Shown: positions 1-8,834 of the stretch, one piece after another
Position numbering within the stretch: the first letter of the stretch is position 1
Layout of the letters: the number at the start of each line of letters is the position of its first letter
Assembly (NCBI RefSeq): GCF_051414035.1
Contig: NZ_JBLKNW010000009.1
Coordinates: 66,417 to 130,416, forward strand
Source of the DNA: Halosimplex amylolyticum
GTDB taxonomy: Archaea; Halobacteriota; Halobacteria; Halobacteriales; Haloarculaceae
Length of the DNA stretch: 64,000 nt
Direction of reading: 5' to 3'
The notes under the pieces: generated by a model
Told to the model about the DNA's origin: nothing
Seen by the model: only the letters and a program-made list of their open reading frames with translations
Database searches by the model: none
Program-made: the position numbers and the translations under genes

Positions 1-1
1 A

Positions 2-331
2 GTCTATCAGCCGATGGCCGACGCCGTCGGAGTCGACCTACTTGCTCGACTCAGTGAGGGTCTTTCGCTCGGGGGTGACGGGTTCGCAGTAACGGTCACC
101 GCCGAGGGGCGACGGGATGGAACCTGGATTTCGACGACCGAAGCAGTCGACGGGCGAAAACAGAGTCGCGTGACGGGTCTCGTCGCAGCGATCGTCGCCC
201 AGGCGGTGGCGGCTGGGAACGTGTCTAACGGCGTCTCTCACGTCCACCAAGTTCTCGAACCGACCACTGTACTCGACGAGATTCGGTCCCATGACTACAG
301 AATGATGTCTAGCGAGCGCGTTCTCGGGTGA
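2..331 (+). CDS. Saccharopine dehydrogenase-like protein, C-terminal end (partial)
   Basis: The frame is open from the first bases of the window, so the true start lies upstream and only about 110 codons are present. The visible part ends with a pattern I associate with the C-terminal region of haloarchaeal saccharopine dehydrogenase-like oxidoreductases: a strand-rich stretch with 'GFAVTVTAEG', then 'SRVTGLVAAIVAQAV', then a 'HVHQVLEPT' segment. The NAD(P)-binding domain would be outside the window, so the reaction and substrate cannot be judged. It is convergent with the DUF411 gene, whose 3' end lies about 50 bases away. The family call rests on resemblance of the tail only. Confidence 0.5.
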   Translation, partial: VYQPMADAVGVDLLARLSEGLSLGGDGFAVTVTAEGRRDGTWISTTEAVDGRKQSRVTGLVAAIVAQAVAAGNVSNGVSHVHQVLEPTTVLDEIRSHDYRMMSSERVLG

Positions 332-379
332 TGGTGCAATTCCTATCGGCCCAATCTACAGGCCCGTCGTCGCTCCCGT

Positions 380-874
380 CTAGTACTCTGTGTAGACACC
401 ACTCGCCTGACCGTCATCGAACTCGTGGATAGTAAACGGCCCTTGCTTCGACCCGCCCATCCCAGGCGACCCTGCGGGCATCCCCGGCAATGCGACTCCG
501 TCTAATTCGGGCTCGTCGTCGAGCAGCGTTGCGATGACGGGTGCAGGAACGTGCCCTTCGACGACGTACTTCCCAACGGTGAGCGTGTGGCAACTCCGTA
601 GCTCGTCAGGGACATCGTATCGGCGTTTGACCGTCGCGATGTCGTCAGGCGTGGTCTCCATGACCGTCCCGTCAATTCGCTCACCGAGGTACGCCGCGTA
701 CTGCGAACAACAGCTACAACCGGGAGAACTGTACTGGTGGGCCTCGACGACTGCGAGGGAAACGTCGTCGCCAGAAGCATCCGATCGACCGCCGCTTAGA
801 CAGCCACTGAGGCCGACTGCGATCGTCGTAACGCTCACACCGACGACATCTCGACGTGTCCAGGCGGGAGTCAT
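380..874 (-). CDS. DUF411 family metal-associated lipoprotein
   Basis: 164 residues. The N-terminus has a twin-arginine pair at residues 7-8, a hydrophobic stretch and a lipobox-like 'LSGC' with Cys near residue 25, so it is probably exported by Tat and lipid-anchored. The mature part has the DUF411 hallmarks: 'PGCSCCSQYAAYL' (a CxCC metal-binding-like cluster), 'ELRSCHT', 'VEGHVPAPVI' and 'ALPGMPAGSPGM'. DUF411 proteins are common near copper-resistance genes and probably bind metal at the cell surface. That fits the copper island starting about 3 kb downstream. The exact ligand set and role are inferred. Confidence 0.85.
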   Translation of the reverse strand: MTPAWTRRDVVGVSVTTIAVGLSGCLSGGRSDASGDDVSLAVVEAHQYSSPGCSCCSQYAAYLGERIDGTVMETTPDDIATVKRRYDVPDELRSCHTLTVGKYVVEGHVPAPVIATLLDDEPELDGVALPGMPAGSPGMGGSKQGPFTIHEFDDGQASGVYTEY

Positions 875-1217
875 GCATCCACGTTCGTCTCGGGGTGATT
901 ACCGTCTCTCGACGATTCCAGTGGAGTGAGAACGGCGACACCGGCTCGAATCAGAAAGCGCAAAGAAGCTCGGCGCGAGAGATTCTGTTATGGTCCGAGC
1001 CCAATCGGTCCCCGACCTCGCCGTGCGGTCAACGTTACGGCAGGGCGGGCGCCTCGGCTCGTTCGACCGTCGCCAGCAGTTGGTGACGCAACCGACGCCG
1101 TCTAACGACATGCAGACGGCACATTTCTCCGCTGGGTCGACTCGTTGTTGTTGCTGTTGACCGAAACCTGGTTCTGACCGCACCGGCCGCCGACTGCCCA
1201 CAGCACGACCCAGACAG
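875..1217. other. Intergenic stretch between DUF411 and cysteine synthase genes
   Basis: No gene with recognisable domains was found on either strand. The reading frames that cross it have no family signature and look like shadows. It should hold the divergent promoters of the DUF411 gene (minus) and the cysteine synthase operon (plus), but I see no TATA element I would defend. Confidence 0.4.
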
Positions 1218-2204
1218 ATGACTACTCACAGCGAACTGCAAGCATCGATACTCGAGACTATCGGCGAGACCCCTCTCGTTGAGCTCGACGCGTCGCCGGC
1301 CGACGTTCCCATATACGCCAAGCTAGAGGGGTTCAACCCCGGCGGGAGCGTCAAGGACCGCGTCGGAAAGCACGTCCTCGAACGGCTCGTCGAGCGCGGC
1401 GCCCTCGAATCGGGCGACACCGTCGTCGAACCGACGGCCGGAAACACCGGCATCGGTATGGCCATCGCCGCTCGTCAACTCGGCCTGGAGGCCGTCTTCG
1501 TCGTCCCAACGGGGTTCAGTGCCGAGAAGGAGACGCTGATGGCCGCGCTCGGCGCGGACATCGTTCACACGTCGGGCGAGGACGGTATGGACGGCGCCGT
1601 CGAACGGGCACACGAAATCGCTGCCGACCGCGACGACGCGGTCGTTCCCCAGCAGTTCGAGACGCCGCTCAACACGAAGGCACACTACCTGACGACCGGT
1701 CCCGAGATACTCGACGCCCTCGGCGACCGGGTCGGCGCCGTCGTCGCTGGCGTTGGCTCAGGTGGCACCCTAATGGGTGTGGCTCGTGCCGTCCGAGAGC
1801 GAGTACCCGACGCACTCGTCGTCGCCGTCGAACCCGAGGGGTCGACGTTCGGTGAGGTCCTCGGCCATCACCGCGAGGAGGCGCCGTACAAAACGGAGGG
1901 GATCGGGACCCACGACCCGGACGTCACCGACCTCTTCGACCCCGCACTCGTCGACGACGTGCTCGCAGTGAGCGACCGAGCCGCGCACGACGAGGTCCAG
2001 CGCCTCGCCGCCGATGAGGGACACCTCGTCGGCTCCAGCTCCGGCGCGGCGAGCGTCGCCGCGCAGCGGATCGCCGAGGACATTGCATCCGGCGAACGCG
2101 ACACCCCTGTCGACACAGTTGTCACGGTGTTCCCCGACGGAAGCGAGCGCTACCTCTCGAAAAACATCTACGGGTCGTTCGACGCCTGGGAGGGGAAAGC
2201 ATGA
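1218..2204 (+). CDS. cysK: PLP-dependent cysteine synthase / cystathionine beta-synthase family
   Basis: 328 residues, the normal size for a single-domain fold-type II PLP enzyme. The PLP lysine sits in 'GGSVKDR' (Lys46), followed by the substrate loop 'EPTAGNTGIGMA', the phosphate-binding 'GVGSGGTL' and a C-terminal 'GSSSGA'. These are the core signatures of O-acetylserine sulfhydrylase and cystathionine beta-synthase. It overlaps the start of the next gene by four bases (ATGA), so the two are translationally coupled. Pairing with a cystathionine gamma-synthase/lyase homologue suggests transsulfuration between homocysteine and cysteine. Sequence reading cannot decide between CysK and CBS activity. 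Confidence 0.88.
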   Translation: MTTHSELQASILETIGETPLVELDASPADVPIYAKLEGFNPGGSVKDRVGKHVLERLVERGALESGDTVVEPTAGNTGIGMAIAARQLGLEAVFVVPTGFSAEKETLMAALGADIVHTSGEDGMDGAVERAHEIAADRDDAVVPQQFETPLNTKAHYLTTGPEILDALGDRVGAVVAGVGSGGTLMGVARAVRERVPDALVVAVEPEGSTFGEVLGHHREEAPYKTEGIGTHDPDVTDLFDPALVDDVLAVSDRAAHDEVQRLAADEGHLVGSSSGAASVAAQRIAEDIASGERDTPVDTVVTVFPDGSERYLSKNIYGSFDAWEGKA

Positions 2205-3394
2205 GCGACGGAGAAACGCCGCGACCAGATGGGGATGTGGACGATGCCGGAGAATACCTCGACACGCGGGCGATCCACGGCGGCCAGTCTCCCGATCCGC
2301 CGACCGGAGCGGTGATGACACCTATCTACGCCACGTCGACGTTCGCCCAGGACGCGCCGGGCGAGCACCGGGGCTACGAGTACTCGCGGACAGACAACCC
2401 CACGCGAACGGCGCTCGAAGCCAACCTCGCGAGTCTGGAGAACGGGGCACACGGACGGGCCTTCGCCACCGGCATGGCTGCGATCAACACCGTCCTGAAC
2501 CTCCTCGAGTCGGGCGACCACGTCGTCGTCGGCGAGGCCGTCTACGGCGGCACTCACCGACTGTTCACGCAGGTCTACGAAGACTACGACCTCAGCTTCG
2601 ACTTCGTGGACGCGACGGATCTCGACGCTGTCGCGGACGCGGTGACGGAGGCCACCGAACTCATCTGGGTCGAAACGCCGACCAATCCGTTGCTCCGGAT
2701 CGTCGACGTCGAATCCATCGCTGCCGTCGCCAGTGGCCGAGACGCACTCTTGGCCGTCGACAACACGTTCGCCACCCCTTACCTCCAGCGCCCGCTTGAC
2801 CTCGGAGCGGACGTCGTTGCTCACTCGCTGACAAAGTACCTTGGCGGGCACTCCGACGTCGTCGGCGGTGCCCTGGTCACCGCCGACGCGGATCTCGACG
2901 AGCGAATCGGGTTCTACCAGAACAGCGTCGGGGCGACGCCAGACCCGTTCGCCTGCTTCCTCGTCCTGCGGGGGACCAAGACCCTGCCCGTCCGGATGGG
3001 GCGCCACTCCGAGAACGCCCACGGTCTAGCGGCGTGGCTCGAGGACCATCCGGCCGTCGACCACGTGTACTACCCGGGACTCGGGTCCCACCCCCAGCAC
3101 GACTTGGCGGTCGACCAGATGGACGACTTCGGCGGCATGGTCAGCTTCGAACTTGACGGGTCGCTCGACGACGCCGAAGCGCTTGTCTCGGAGACGGAGG
3201 TGTTCACGCTCGCCGAGAGCCTCGGCGGCGTCGAGAGCCTTCTGGAACACCCCGCGTCGATGACTCACGCGTCAATCCCGCAGGAAGAGCGGGCGGCGAA
3301 CGGTATTACTGACGGGTTAATTCGCCTGAGCGTTGGCATCGAGGATGTCCGCGATCTGCAGAGCGACCTCGAACAAGCTCTCGGCGTTGTCTGA
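2201..3394 (+). CDS. Cystathionine gamma-synthase/gamma-lyase family PLP enzyme
   Basis: 397 residues, full length for the Cys/Met metabolism PLP family. Visible signatures are the N-terminal 'TRAIHGGQ' and 'PIYATSTF', 'YSRTDNPTR', 'FATGMAAI', the PLP loop 'HSLTKYLGGHSD' with the Schiff-base lysine at 212, and the C-terminal 'ESLGGVESLLEHPASMTHAS' and 'RLSVGIED'. The enzyme either joins cysteine with an activated homoserine or cleaves cystathionine to cysteine; the sequence alone does not separate these. It forms a tight operon with the upstream cysteine synthase/CBS homologue, overlapping it by four bases. The following gene is on the opposite strand and broken. Confidence 0.9.
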   Translation: MSDGETPRPDGDVDDAGEYLDTRAIHGGQSPDPPTGAVMTPIYATSTFAQDAPGEHRGYEYSRTDNPTRTALEANLASLENGAHGRAFATGMAAINTVLNLLESGDHVVVGEAVYGGTHRLFTQVYEDYDLSFDFVDATDLDAVADAVTEATELIWVETPTNPLLRIVDVESIAAVASGRDALLAVDNTFATPYLQRPLDLGADVVAHSLTKYLGGHSDVVGGALVTADADLDERIGFYQNSVGATPDPFACFLVLRGTKTLPVRMGRHSENAHGLAAWLEDHPAVDHVYYPGLGSHPQHDLAVDQMDDFGGMVSFELDGSLDDAEALVSETEVFTLAESLGGVESLLEHPASMTHASIPQEERAANGITDGLIRLSVGIEDVRDLQSDLEQALGVV

Positions 3395-3421
3395 CTAGTC
3401 AGGAACGAGCGGAACCGATCT

Positions 3422-3814
3422 TCAGGTGTCCGACAGACCCCTACTTACCTCGCCTGCACTCTCTAACGCGCGCTCGAATCGCTCCTGTACGTCGGTCGCG
3501 ATGGAATCGAGCGCGTCGTTGTCTACTATGTCCACGAGTTGCGCCGGGTCGACGGCACTCACGACGACGGCACCGTCGTCGCGTTCGAAGACGATGACGG
3601 TTCAGGGGAGTGCGCCGAGTTCGATTTCCTCTTTGAGTCCCTCCAGCGCTAGCGAGGGATTACATGCGCCGAGCATCCGATACTGCCGGAATTCCTCGCC
3701 GAGTCTCTTTTCGAGCGTCGCTTGCACGTCCATATCGCAGAGCACCCCGAACCCCTCGTTTTCGAGTGCATCGATCGTCGCGTCGACCGTCTGGTCGAAG
3801 TCGTCGGTCGACAT
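3422..3814 (-). pseudogene. DUF302 protein interrupted by an in-frame TGA
   Basis: 131 codons that read as one DUF302 protein except for a TGA (complement of bases 3602-3604), about codon 71. Up to the stop it matches the intact paralogue at 11813-12229 closely (for example 'EEFRQYRMLGACNPSLA'). After the stop the same frame continues as 'TVIVFERDDGAVVVSAVDP', also homologous, to a normal TGA at 3422. Around the stop one codon is also missing relative to the paralogue ('GALP*TVIV' against 'GALLPYTVIV'). Many DUF302 proteins have Cys at the stop position. It lies downstream of the Met/His-rich exported protein on the same strand. Either a nonsense mutant, a 70-residue truncated protein, or a sequencing error. 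Confidence 0.85.
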
Positions 3815-3900
3815 CGCCTAAACCGTGTATGCCATGCGGAATGAGAGCCCTGTGATTATCTTACCCATGCGCCGAATCGAGAGTATCTGGCCAGGAACGT

Positions 3901-4200
3901 CTAGCAGCCGCGTCCCTGACCGTACATGCCACCACCGTGGTCGCCGTCGGCCATGTTCTGAGCCATCTCGTCGATGGTCACGTCCATATGCCATTCCATC
4001 CACTCGACGGCACCGGGACCCATGTGGTCAGTCATGTGGCCTTCCATCCAGACGGCCCACTCAGCCGCAGTTCCGTTGTCCTTGGGTGCGTCAGCTGCAG
4101 TCGTTTCGGTGCCGTGCGCCCTGACGACGGGAGCAACCAAGGTGAGACCCACAATAGCGAGCGCTACGAGCAGCCAGCGACCGACGTTGATGTTGGTCAT
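3901..4200 (-). CDS. Small exported Met/His-rich protein, copper island (paralogue 1)
   Basis: 99 residues. The first 28 residues form a Sec-type signal peptide ('RWLLVALAIVGLTLVAPVVRA', cleavage likely before 'HGTET'). The mature part is short, acidic and rich in Met, His and Trp: 'WAVWMEGHMTDHMGP', 'VEWMEWHMDV', 'GDHGGGMYGQG' and a final Cys. Met and His clusters of this kind suit binding of Cu(I)/Cu(II) outside the membrane, but that is inference. It is a paralogue of the protein at 10987-11307 with the same architecture and a closely similar upstream region. The DUF302 pseudogene follows on the same strand. Confidence 0.75.
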   Translation of the reverse strand: MTNINVGRWLLVALAIVGLTLVAPVVRAHGTETTAADAPKDNGTAAEWAVWMEGHMTDHMGPGAVEWMEWHMDVTIDEMAQNMADGDHGGGMYGQGRGC

Positions 4201-4320
4201 TGTCCTTCTCCTCGGTTACTCGTAGGACAGCTCGGGGGTTATCCGCGAGGGTGTGAATCGGCGTAAGAGATCGTTCGAGACTGTATATCTGACGTTCTAA
4301 CCAATTCTCTCTGACGAGAC
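4201..4320 (-). promoter_or_regulatory. Conserved promoter and 5' leader of the exported Met/His-rich gene (copy 1)
   Basis: Read on the minus strand this contains a TTAGAACG element, a TATA-like 'AGATATACAG' (4281-4290), a TCGAACG element and a leader of about 60 bases ending just before ATG at 4200. The last 30 bases include GTCCT and AGGAC arms flanking an AGGAG Shine-Dalgarno-like motif. The arrangement and many bases match the region before the paralogue at 10987, while flanking sequence differs. Conservation of both the promoter and the leader suggests shared control. Confidence 0.6.
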
Positions 4321-4439
4321 CGTTCGTCCCTTCCGAATTCAAAGGGCCATTCGGCGGTGGTCCGGTGAACGGCTACGACCGTTCGACGTTCGTCCCCGAA
4401 CCGGCTGCCGACAGTCGAGAAGATGGCTTCGAGAGTGCC

Positions 4440-5033
4440 CTACGCTTCGATTTGGGCAATCTCCTCACTGGGGTATACCCGGTACGTCCGACCCTGGCGC
4501 TCGCGGGACAGTAACCCGCGTTTCTCCAGCGCGCTTACTGTCTGACTTACTTTGCTCTTCGAGAAGTCCGAACGGTCACGCAGTTCGATCTGCGTGATTC
4601 CTGGTGAAGTGAGAACGGGTTCGAGGACACGGCGCTCGTCTTCCGGCAACAGGTCGAGGGCCCGGGAACGTGATTGCTTCACTGGATCGACCCCGTCGTC
4701 CGGATGTTCGATATCGACTGGTAGGTCGTCGCTCTCGTCGGACGTCACGCCGGCCGTATCCTCGTATAACCGACGACTCGACGCTGACGTGGAGAGGTCC
4801 TCGCGGACGACCAGATATCCACCACCGATGAGGACGGAGACGACGACCGTCCCGAGGACGTACCAGAGTGGATTTGTCCCGTGGACTGACCTCATTGACG
4901 ACCCCATTATCGATCCAATCATCTCATCGATGGCACGCTGTTGCTGGTAGGCCTGCCAGCTGAGGACACTCCCGACGAGGAGGGCTATCCCGACGATGAG
5001 ACCGACGGCGGCATCGGTTCGGCGGCGGTTCAT
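4440..5033 (-). CDS. Membrane-anchored winged-helix transcriptional regulator
   Basis: About 197 residues from ATG at 5033; an in-frame start at 5096 would add 21 residues. I prefer 5033 because the first membrane helix ('AAVGLIVGIALLVGSVL') follows at once. A second helix ('WYVLGTVVVSVLIGGGYLVV') comes about 50 residues later, then an acidic linker. The C-terminal 75 residues form a MarR-like winged helix: 'EDERRVLEPVLTSPG', 'ITQIELRDRSDFSKSKVSQTV', 'LEKRGLLSRERQGRTY'. This two-helix plus C-terminal HTH layout occurs in haloarchaeal regulators of unknown ligand. Position between copper genes suggests a metal or envelope stress signal. Confidence 0.75.
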   Translation of the reverse strand: MNRRRTDAAVGLIVGIALLVGSVLSWQAYQQQRAIDEMIGSIMGSSMRSVHGTNPLWYVLGTVVVSVLIGGGYLVVREDLSTSASSRRLYEDTAGVTSDESDDLPVDIEHPDDGVDPVKQSRSRALDLLPEDERRVLEPVLTSPGITQIELRDRSDFSKSKVSQTVSALEKRGLLSRERQGRTYRVYPSEEIAQIEA

Positions 5034-5232
5034 CCTGATCGTCCGGACCGAATTGGGTGGTTGCTCATAGATGTCGTTTGGAAGGCGGCCTCGCACTCGT
5101 TTTGATTATTTGTCATATGTCCATGGAGTCAATTCAGCGTGGCACTCCAACCCCAAATGGCACGTGTAATAACCCTCCAAAATCAGAGGGAGCGCCGTGC
5201 GATGCCTCGTAACGGTGCAGTCTCCGACCCGG

Positions 5233-5430
5233 TTATGCCGAGGCGTCGTACCCGGCTTCGTCCACTGCACTGACGAGAGCGTCTGTGTCTGCGTCGCCCT
5301 CGACAGTCACTGATTCGGCCTCCCGATCGGCCGTCGCGCTCGTGACGCCGTCGATGTCTTCGAGCGCTGCTTCGACGGTCTGCTCGCAGTGTTCACAGGT
5401 CATCCCCTCCACGGAGATCGTTTCGCTCAT
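5233..5430 (-). CDS. copZ: CopZ-like heavy-metal-associated (HMA) copper chaperone
   Basis: 65 residues, a single HMA domain. The metal site is 'GMTCEHC' with Cys12 and Cys15, followed by the usual 'VEAALEDIDGVTSA' helix and the C-terminal 'DEAGYDA'. Proteins like this carry Cu(I) in the cytosol and hand it to CopA-type ATPases or metal sensors. The gene is divergent from the AsnC-TRASH regulator and close to the P-type ATPase at 6228-8834, the expected client. Confidence 0.92.
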   Translation of the reverse strand: MSETISVEGMTCEHCEQTVEAALEDIDGVTSATADREAESVTVEGDADTDALVSAVDEAGYDASA

Positions 5431-5558
5431 ACAGGTAGAGATACGGGCACCTATTCTTTGTCGCTTTCTGCTTCGATTCCAAAGTTAGAATCTATCTGTC
5501 CGTTGCAGGCCTAAGTACAACCCGTTGTATTATTGGCCGTAGTGAGCGACGTAGATGT

Positions 5559-6140
5559 ATGCGAGAGTTGGACGAGACAGACATGACGATTCTCACGCTC
5601 CTGGGTGAGAACGCCAGACGCCCGTTTAGCGACATCGGTGACGTCGTCGACCTTTCCGGTCCCGCGGTTTCCGACCGCGTCACTCGCCTGCAGGAAGCTG
5701 GCATCATCAACCGATTCACCGTCGACGTAGACCGCTCGCAACTGCACGCCGGGATCCCGGTATTCGTCCAGGTGACGGGTGTCGACGACGTCGACGGCCT
5801 TCGGGAGCGCGTCGGCGACGCCGACGCCGTCGAGCACCTCTTCGTCACCGCCGACGGGGGCATCTGGTTCTACGCTCGCGCGCAGGTCCAGAACGTCCGC
5901 CGGTGGCTCGACGGACTCCTCGATGACGACGTCGAGTACACGGTGACGCTGATGGACGACGTCGAATGGCGTCCGTCGCTGGACGGGACCGAGTTTGCGC
6001 TCACTTGTGCCGAGTGTACCAACACCGTCGACAGCGAGGGCCACTCGACTCGCCTCGACGGGCAGGTGTATCACTTCTGCTGTCCGTCATGTCAGAGCCG
6101 GTTCGAGGAGCGGTACGAGCGTCTCGAAGAGGGCGCCTGA
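5559..6140 (+). CDS. Lrp/AsnC-TRASH metal-responsive transcriptional regulator
   Basis: 193 residues. Residues 4-50 are an AsnC-type winged helix ('LDETDMTILTLLGENAR', 'VSDRVTRLQEAGII'). Residues about 60-135 are a RAM-like ligand domain. Residues about 145-185 are a TRASH domain with 'CAEC' near 150-153, then 'YHFCCPSCQSRF', the cysteines expected to bind metal. The homologous AsnC-TRASH protein of Halobacterium controls its copper-efflux ATPase, and here the gene sits directly upstream of CopA on the same strand with an 87-base gap. Autoregulation and activation of copA are likely but inferred. Confidence 0.92.
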   Translation: MRELDETDMTILTLLGENARRPFSDIGDVVDLSGPAVSDRVTRLQEAGIINRFTVDVDRSQLHAGIPVFVQVTGVDDVDGLRERVGDADAVEHLFVTADGGIWFYARAQVQNVRRWLDGLLDDDVEYTVTLMDDVEWRPSLDGTEFALTCAECTNTVDSEGHSTRLDGQVYHFCCPSCQSRFEERYERLEEGA

Positions 6141-6227
6141 CCGCTTTCGATTCGAAAGATCGCGCGGGTCGTAACTTTGGAACATTCCCAGAAAGAGGGG
6201 TAAGCAAAGATCCCGTATTCTTCTGTA

Positions 6228-8834
6228 ATGAGTCGGCAAACCACCCACCTGGAAATCCAGGGCATGAGCTGTGCGAACTGCTCGCAGACGATAACGGATG
6301 CCCTGGAGAACCTCGACGGTGTCGCCGAGGCGAACATCAATTTCGCCACGGACGAGGGCTCCATCGAGTACGACCCCAATGAAGTATCGCTCACTGAGAT
6401 CTACGATGCTATCGACGCCGCGGGCTATCACGCCGAACGCGCCAGCGTCTCGATCGGTATCTCGGACATGACGTGTGCGAACTGCGTCGAAACCAACGAA
6501 GACGCGCTTGAGCGCGTTCCCGGTGTCATTAGCGCAGAGGCGAACTTTGCGACCGACGAGGCACAGGTCGAATACAATCCGGCGGACGTCTCGCGAGCGG
6601 CGCTCTACGACGCCATAGAGGACGCCGGCTACACGCCTGTCCGCGAGGACGACGACACGGGGGAGTCGGATCAGGATCGGCGCGACGCTGCCCGGCAGGC
6701 CGAAATTCGTCGACAACTCCGTTTGACGTTGTTCGGTGCGGCGCTGTCGGCACCCCTGTTGTTCTTCCTCGTCGAGAAGTTCATCCTCGGCGGCGGCGTC
6801 ATCCCCGAAAGAATCCTCGGGGTCGAGTTCGGCTGGGTGGAGTTCCTGCTGGCAACGCCGGTCCAGCTGGTGCTGGGCTGGCCGTTTTACAAGAACTCCT
6901 ACAAGGCGCTGGTCAAGAACGGGCGCGCCAACATGGACGTGCTGATCGCGCTGGGGTCGACCACCGCGTACGTCTACTCCGTCGCCGTCTTACTCGAAGT
7001 GATCGCCGGCGGGCTGTACTTCGACACGGCCGCGCTCATCCTCGTGTTCATCACGCTCGGGAACTACCTCGAGGCACGCTCGAAGGGCCAGGCTGGTGAA
7101 GCGCTTCGGAAGCTATTGGAGATGGAAGCCGAGATGGCGACCGTCCTCGACGAGGAGGGGAACGAAGAAGAGATCCCCCTCGAAGACGTCGACGTCGGCG
7201 ACCGGATGAAGGTCCGCCCCGGCGAGCAGATCCCAACCGACGGTGTGGTCGTCGACGGCCAGTCGGCGGTCGACGAGTCGATGGTCACCGGCGAATCGGT
7301 CCCCGTCGAGAAGGGCGAGGGTGACGAAGTCGTGGGATCGACCATCAACGAGAACGGCGTCCTGGTCGTCGAAGCGACGAAGGTGGGCAAGGACACGGCC
7401 CTCCAGCAGATCGTCCAGACGGTCAAAGAGGCCCAGTCGCGCCAGCCCGACATCCAGAACCTCGCCGACCGCATCTCGGCGTACTTCGTCCCGGCGGTCA
7501 TCGCGAACGCCGTCTTCTGGGGTGTCGTCTGGTACCTGTTCCCCGGATCCCTCGCCGGGTTCGTCGAGTGGCTCCCGCTGTGGGGGCTCGTCGCGGGCGG
7601 CCCCGCAGTCGCCGGTGGAACGGTGACGGTCTTCGAGTTCGCTATCATCGTGTTCGCGTCGGCCGTGCTGATCGCCTGCCCCTGTGCGCTCGGCCTGGCG
7701 ACGCCCGCCGCGACGATGGTCGGGACGACTATCGGCGCCCAGAACGGCGTCCTGTTCAAGGGCGGTGACATCCTCGAGCGCGCGAGGGACGTCGACACGG
7801 TCGTCTTCGACAAGACGGGGACGCTCACGAAGGGCGAGATGGAACTGACCGACGTGGTCGTCTTTGACGCTGACGGACAACCGCTGGCCGACGGCGGAGA
7901 GCCAGCTACGGACGGTGGAGCACTGAGCGCTCGGAACCGCCTCGGTGAAGACGACGTACTCCGTCTCGCTGCGACGGCAGAGAGCGGAAGCGAGCACCCG
8001 CTCGCCCGCGCCATCCTCGATGGCGCTGAGGAGCGAGGGATCGAAGTCACGGAGCCAGACGAATTCGAAAACGTGCCTGGTCACGGCATCCGCGCCTCCA
8101 TCAGTGGAAGCGAAGTCCTCGTGGGGAACCGCAAACTGCTTCGCGACGAAGGGATCGATCCCTCGTCCGCCGAAGAGACTATGGAACGTCTCGAGAACGA
8201 AGGGAAGACTGCGATGCTCGTCGCGTACGAGGGTGAACTCGTCGGCGTCGTCGCGGACGCGGACACCGTCAAGGAGAGCGCGAAAGACGCGGTAGCCGCG
8301 CTCCGCGAGCGCGGGACCGAGGTGATGATGATCACCGGCGACAACGAACGGACGGCTCGCGCAGTCGCCGAGCAGGTCGATATCGACCCGGACAACGTCC
8401 GGGCGGAGGTCCTTCCAGAAGACAAGTCCGATGCGGTCGGATCAATCCAGAGTGAAGGGCGGAAGGCGATGATGGTCGGCGACGGCGTCAACGATGCACC
8501 TGCGCTCGCCGTCGCGCACGTCGGGACTGCCATCGGTAGTGGCACCGACGTCGCTATCGAGGCAGCGGACGTGACGCTGATGCGCGACGACCCGCTGGAC
8601 GTCGTGAAGGCCATCCGCATCTCCGACGCCACGCTCCAGAAGATCAAACAGAACTTGGTCTGGGCGCTCGGCTACAACACCGCGATGATCCCGCTAGCCT
8701 CGCTGGGACTGCTCCAGCCGGTGCTGGCCGCCGGCGCGATGGCGTTCTCCAGCGTGTCAGTACTGTCGAACAGTCTGCTGTTCCGCCGGTACTCCCCCGA
8801 TCACGACTACAAGCTGTTCGGTCGCCTTCGCTAA
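6228..8834 (+). CDS. copA: Copper-translocating P-type ATPase
   Basis: 868 residues, the normal length for a P1B-1 ATPase with two N-terminal HMA domains. Metal-binding CxxC pairs are at Cys15/Cys18 and Cys83/Cys86. The membrane part contains the CPC ion site ('IACPCALGLAT', CPC about 484-486), the actuator motif 'VTGES', the phosphorylation motif 'DKTGT' (Asp about 528), an 'SEHPLA' nucleotide-binding motif and 'GDGVNDAPAL' near 750. It exports Cu(I) from the cytoplasm at the cost of ATP. Gene order (CopZ, AsnC-TRASH, CopA) is typical of haloarchaeal copper resistance. Silver transport is also possible. Confidence 0.97.
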   Translation: MSRQTTHLEIQGMSCANCSQTITDALENLDGVAEANINFATDEGSIEYDPNEVSLTEIYDAIDAAGYHAERASVSIGISDMTCANCVETNEDALERVPGVISAEANFATDEAQVEYNPADVSRAALYDAIEDAGYTPVREDDDTGESDQDRRDAARQAEIRRQLRLTLFGAALSAPLLFFLVEKFILGGGVIPERILGVEFGWVEFLLATPVQLVLGWPFYKNSYKALVKNGRANMDVLIALGSTTAYVYSVAVLLEVIAGGLYFDTAALILVFITLGNYLEARSKGQAGEALRKLLEMEAEMATVLDEEGNEEEIPLEDVDVGDRMKVRPGEQIPTDGVVVDGQSAVDESMVTGESVPVEKGEGDEVVGSTINENGVLVVEATKVGKDTALQQIVQTVKEAQSRQPDIQNLADRISAYFVPAVIANAVFWGVVWYLFPGSLAGFVEWLPLWGLVAGGPAVAGGTVTVFEFAIIVFASAVLIACPCALGLATPAATMVGTTIGAQNGVLFKGGDILERARDVDTVVFDKTGTLTKGEMELTDVVVFDADGQPLADGGEPATDGGALSARNRLGEDDVLRLAATAESGSEHPLARAILDGAEERGIEVTEPDEFENVPGHGIRASISGSEVLVGNRKLLRDEGIDPSSAEETMERLENEGKTAMLVAYEGELVGVVADADTVKESAKDAVAALRERGTEVMMITGDNERTARAVAEQVDIDPDNVRAEVLPEDKSDAVGSIQSEGRKAMMVGDGVNDAPALAVAHVGTAIGSGTDVAIEAADVTLMRDDPLDVVKAIRISDATLQKIKQNLVWALGYNTAMIPLASLGLLQPVLAAGAMAFSSVSVLSNSLLFRRYSPDHDYKLFGRLR

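Noticed and set aside
3426..3821. 131-codon open frame on the plus strand
   Set aside because: It is the complement of the DUF302 pseudogene, Ser/Thr/Arg-rich and without any domain; the minus strand has clear homology to the intact paralogue.
7064..8084. Two long minus-strand frames opposite copA
   Set aside because: Both are shadows of the P-type ATPase frame, which has every catalytic motif on the plus strand.
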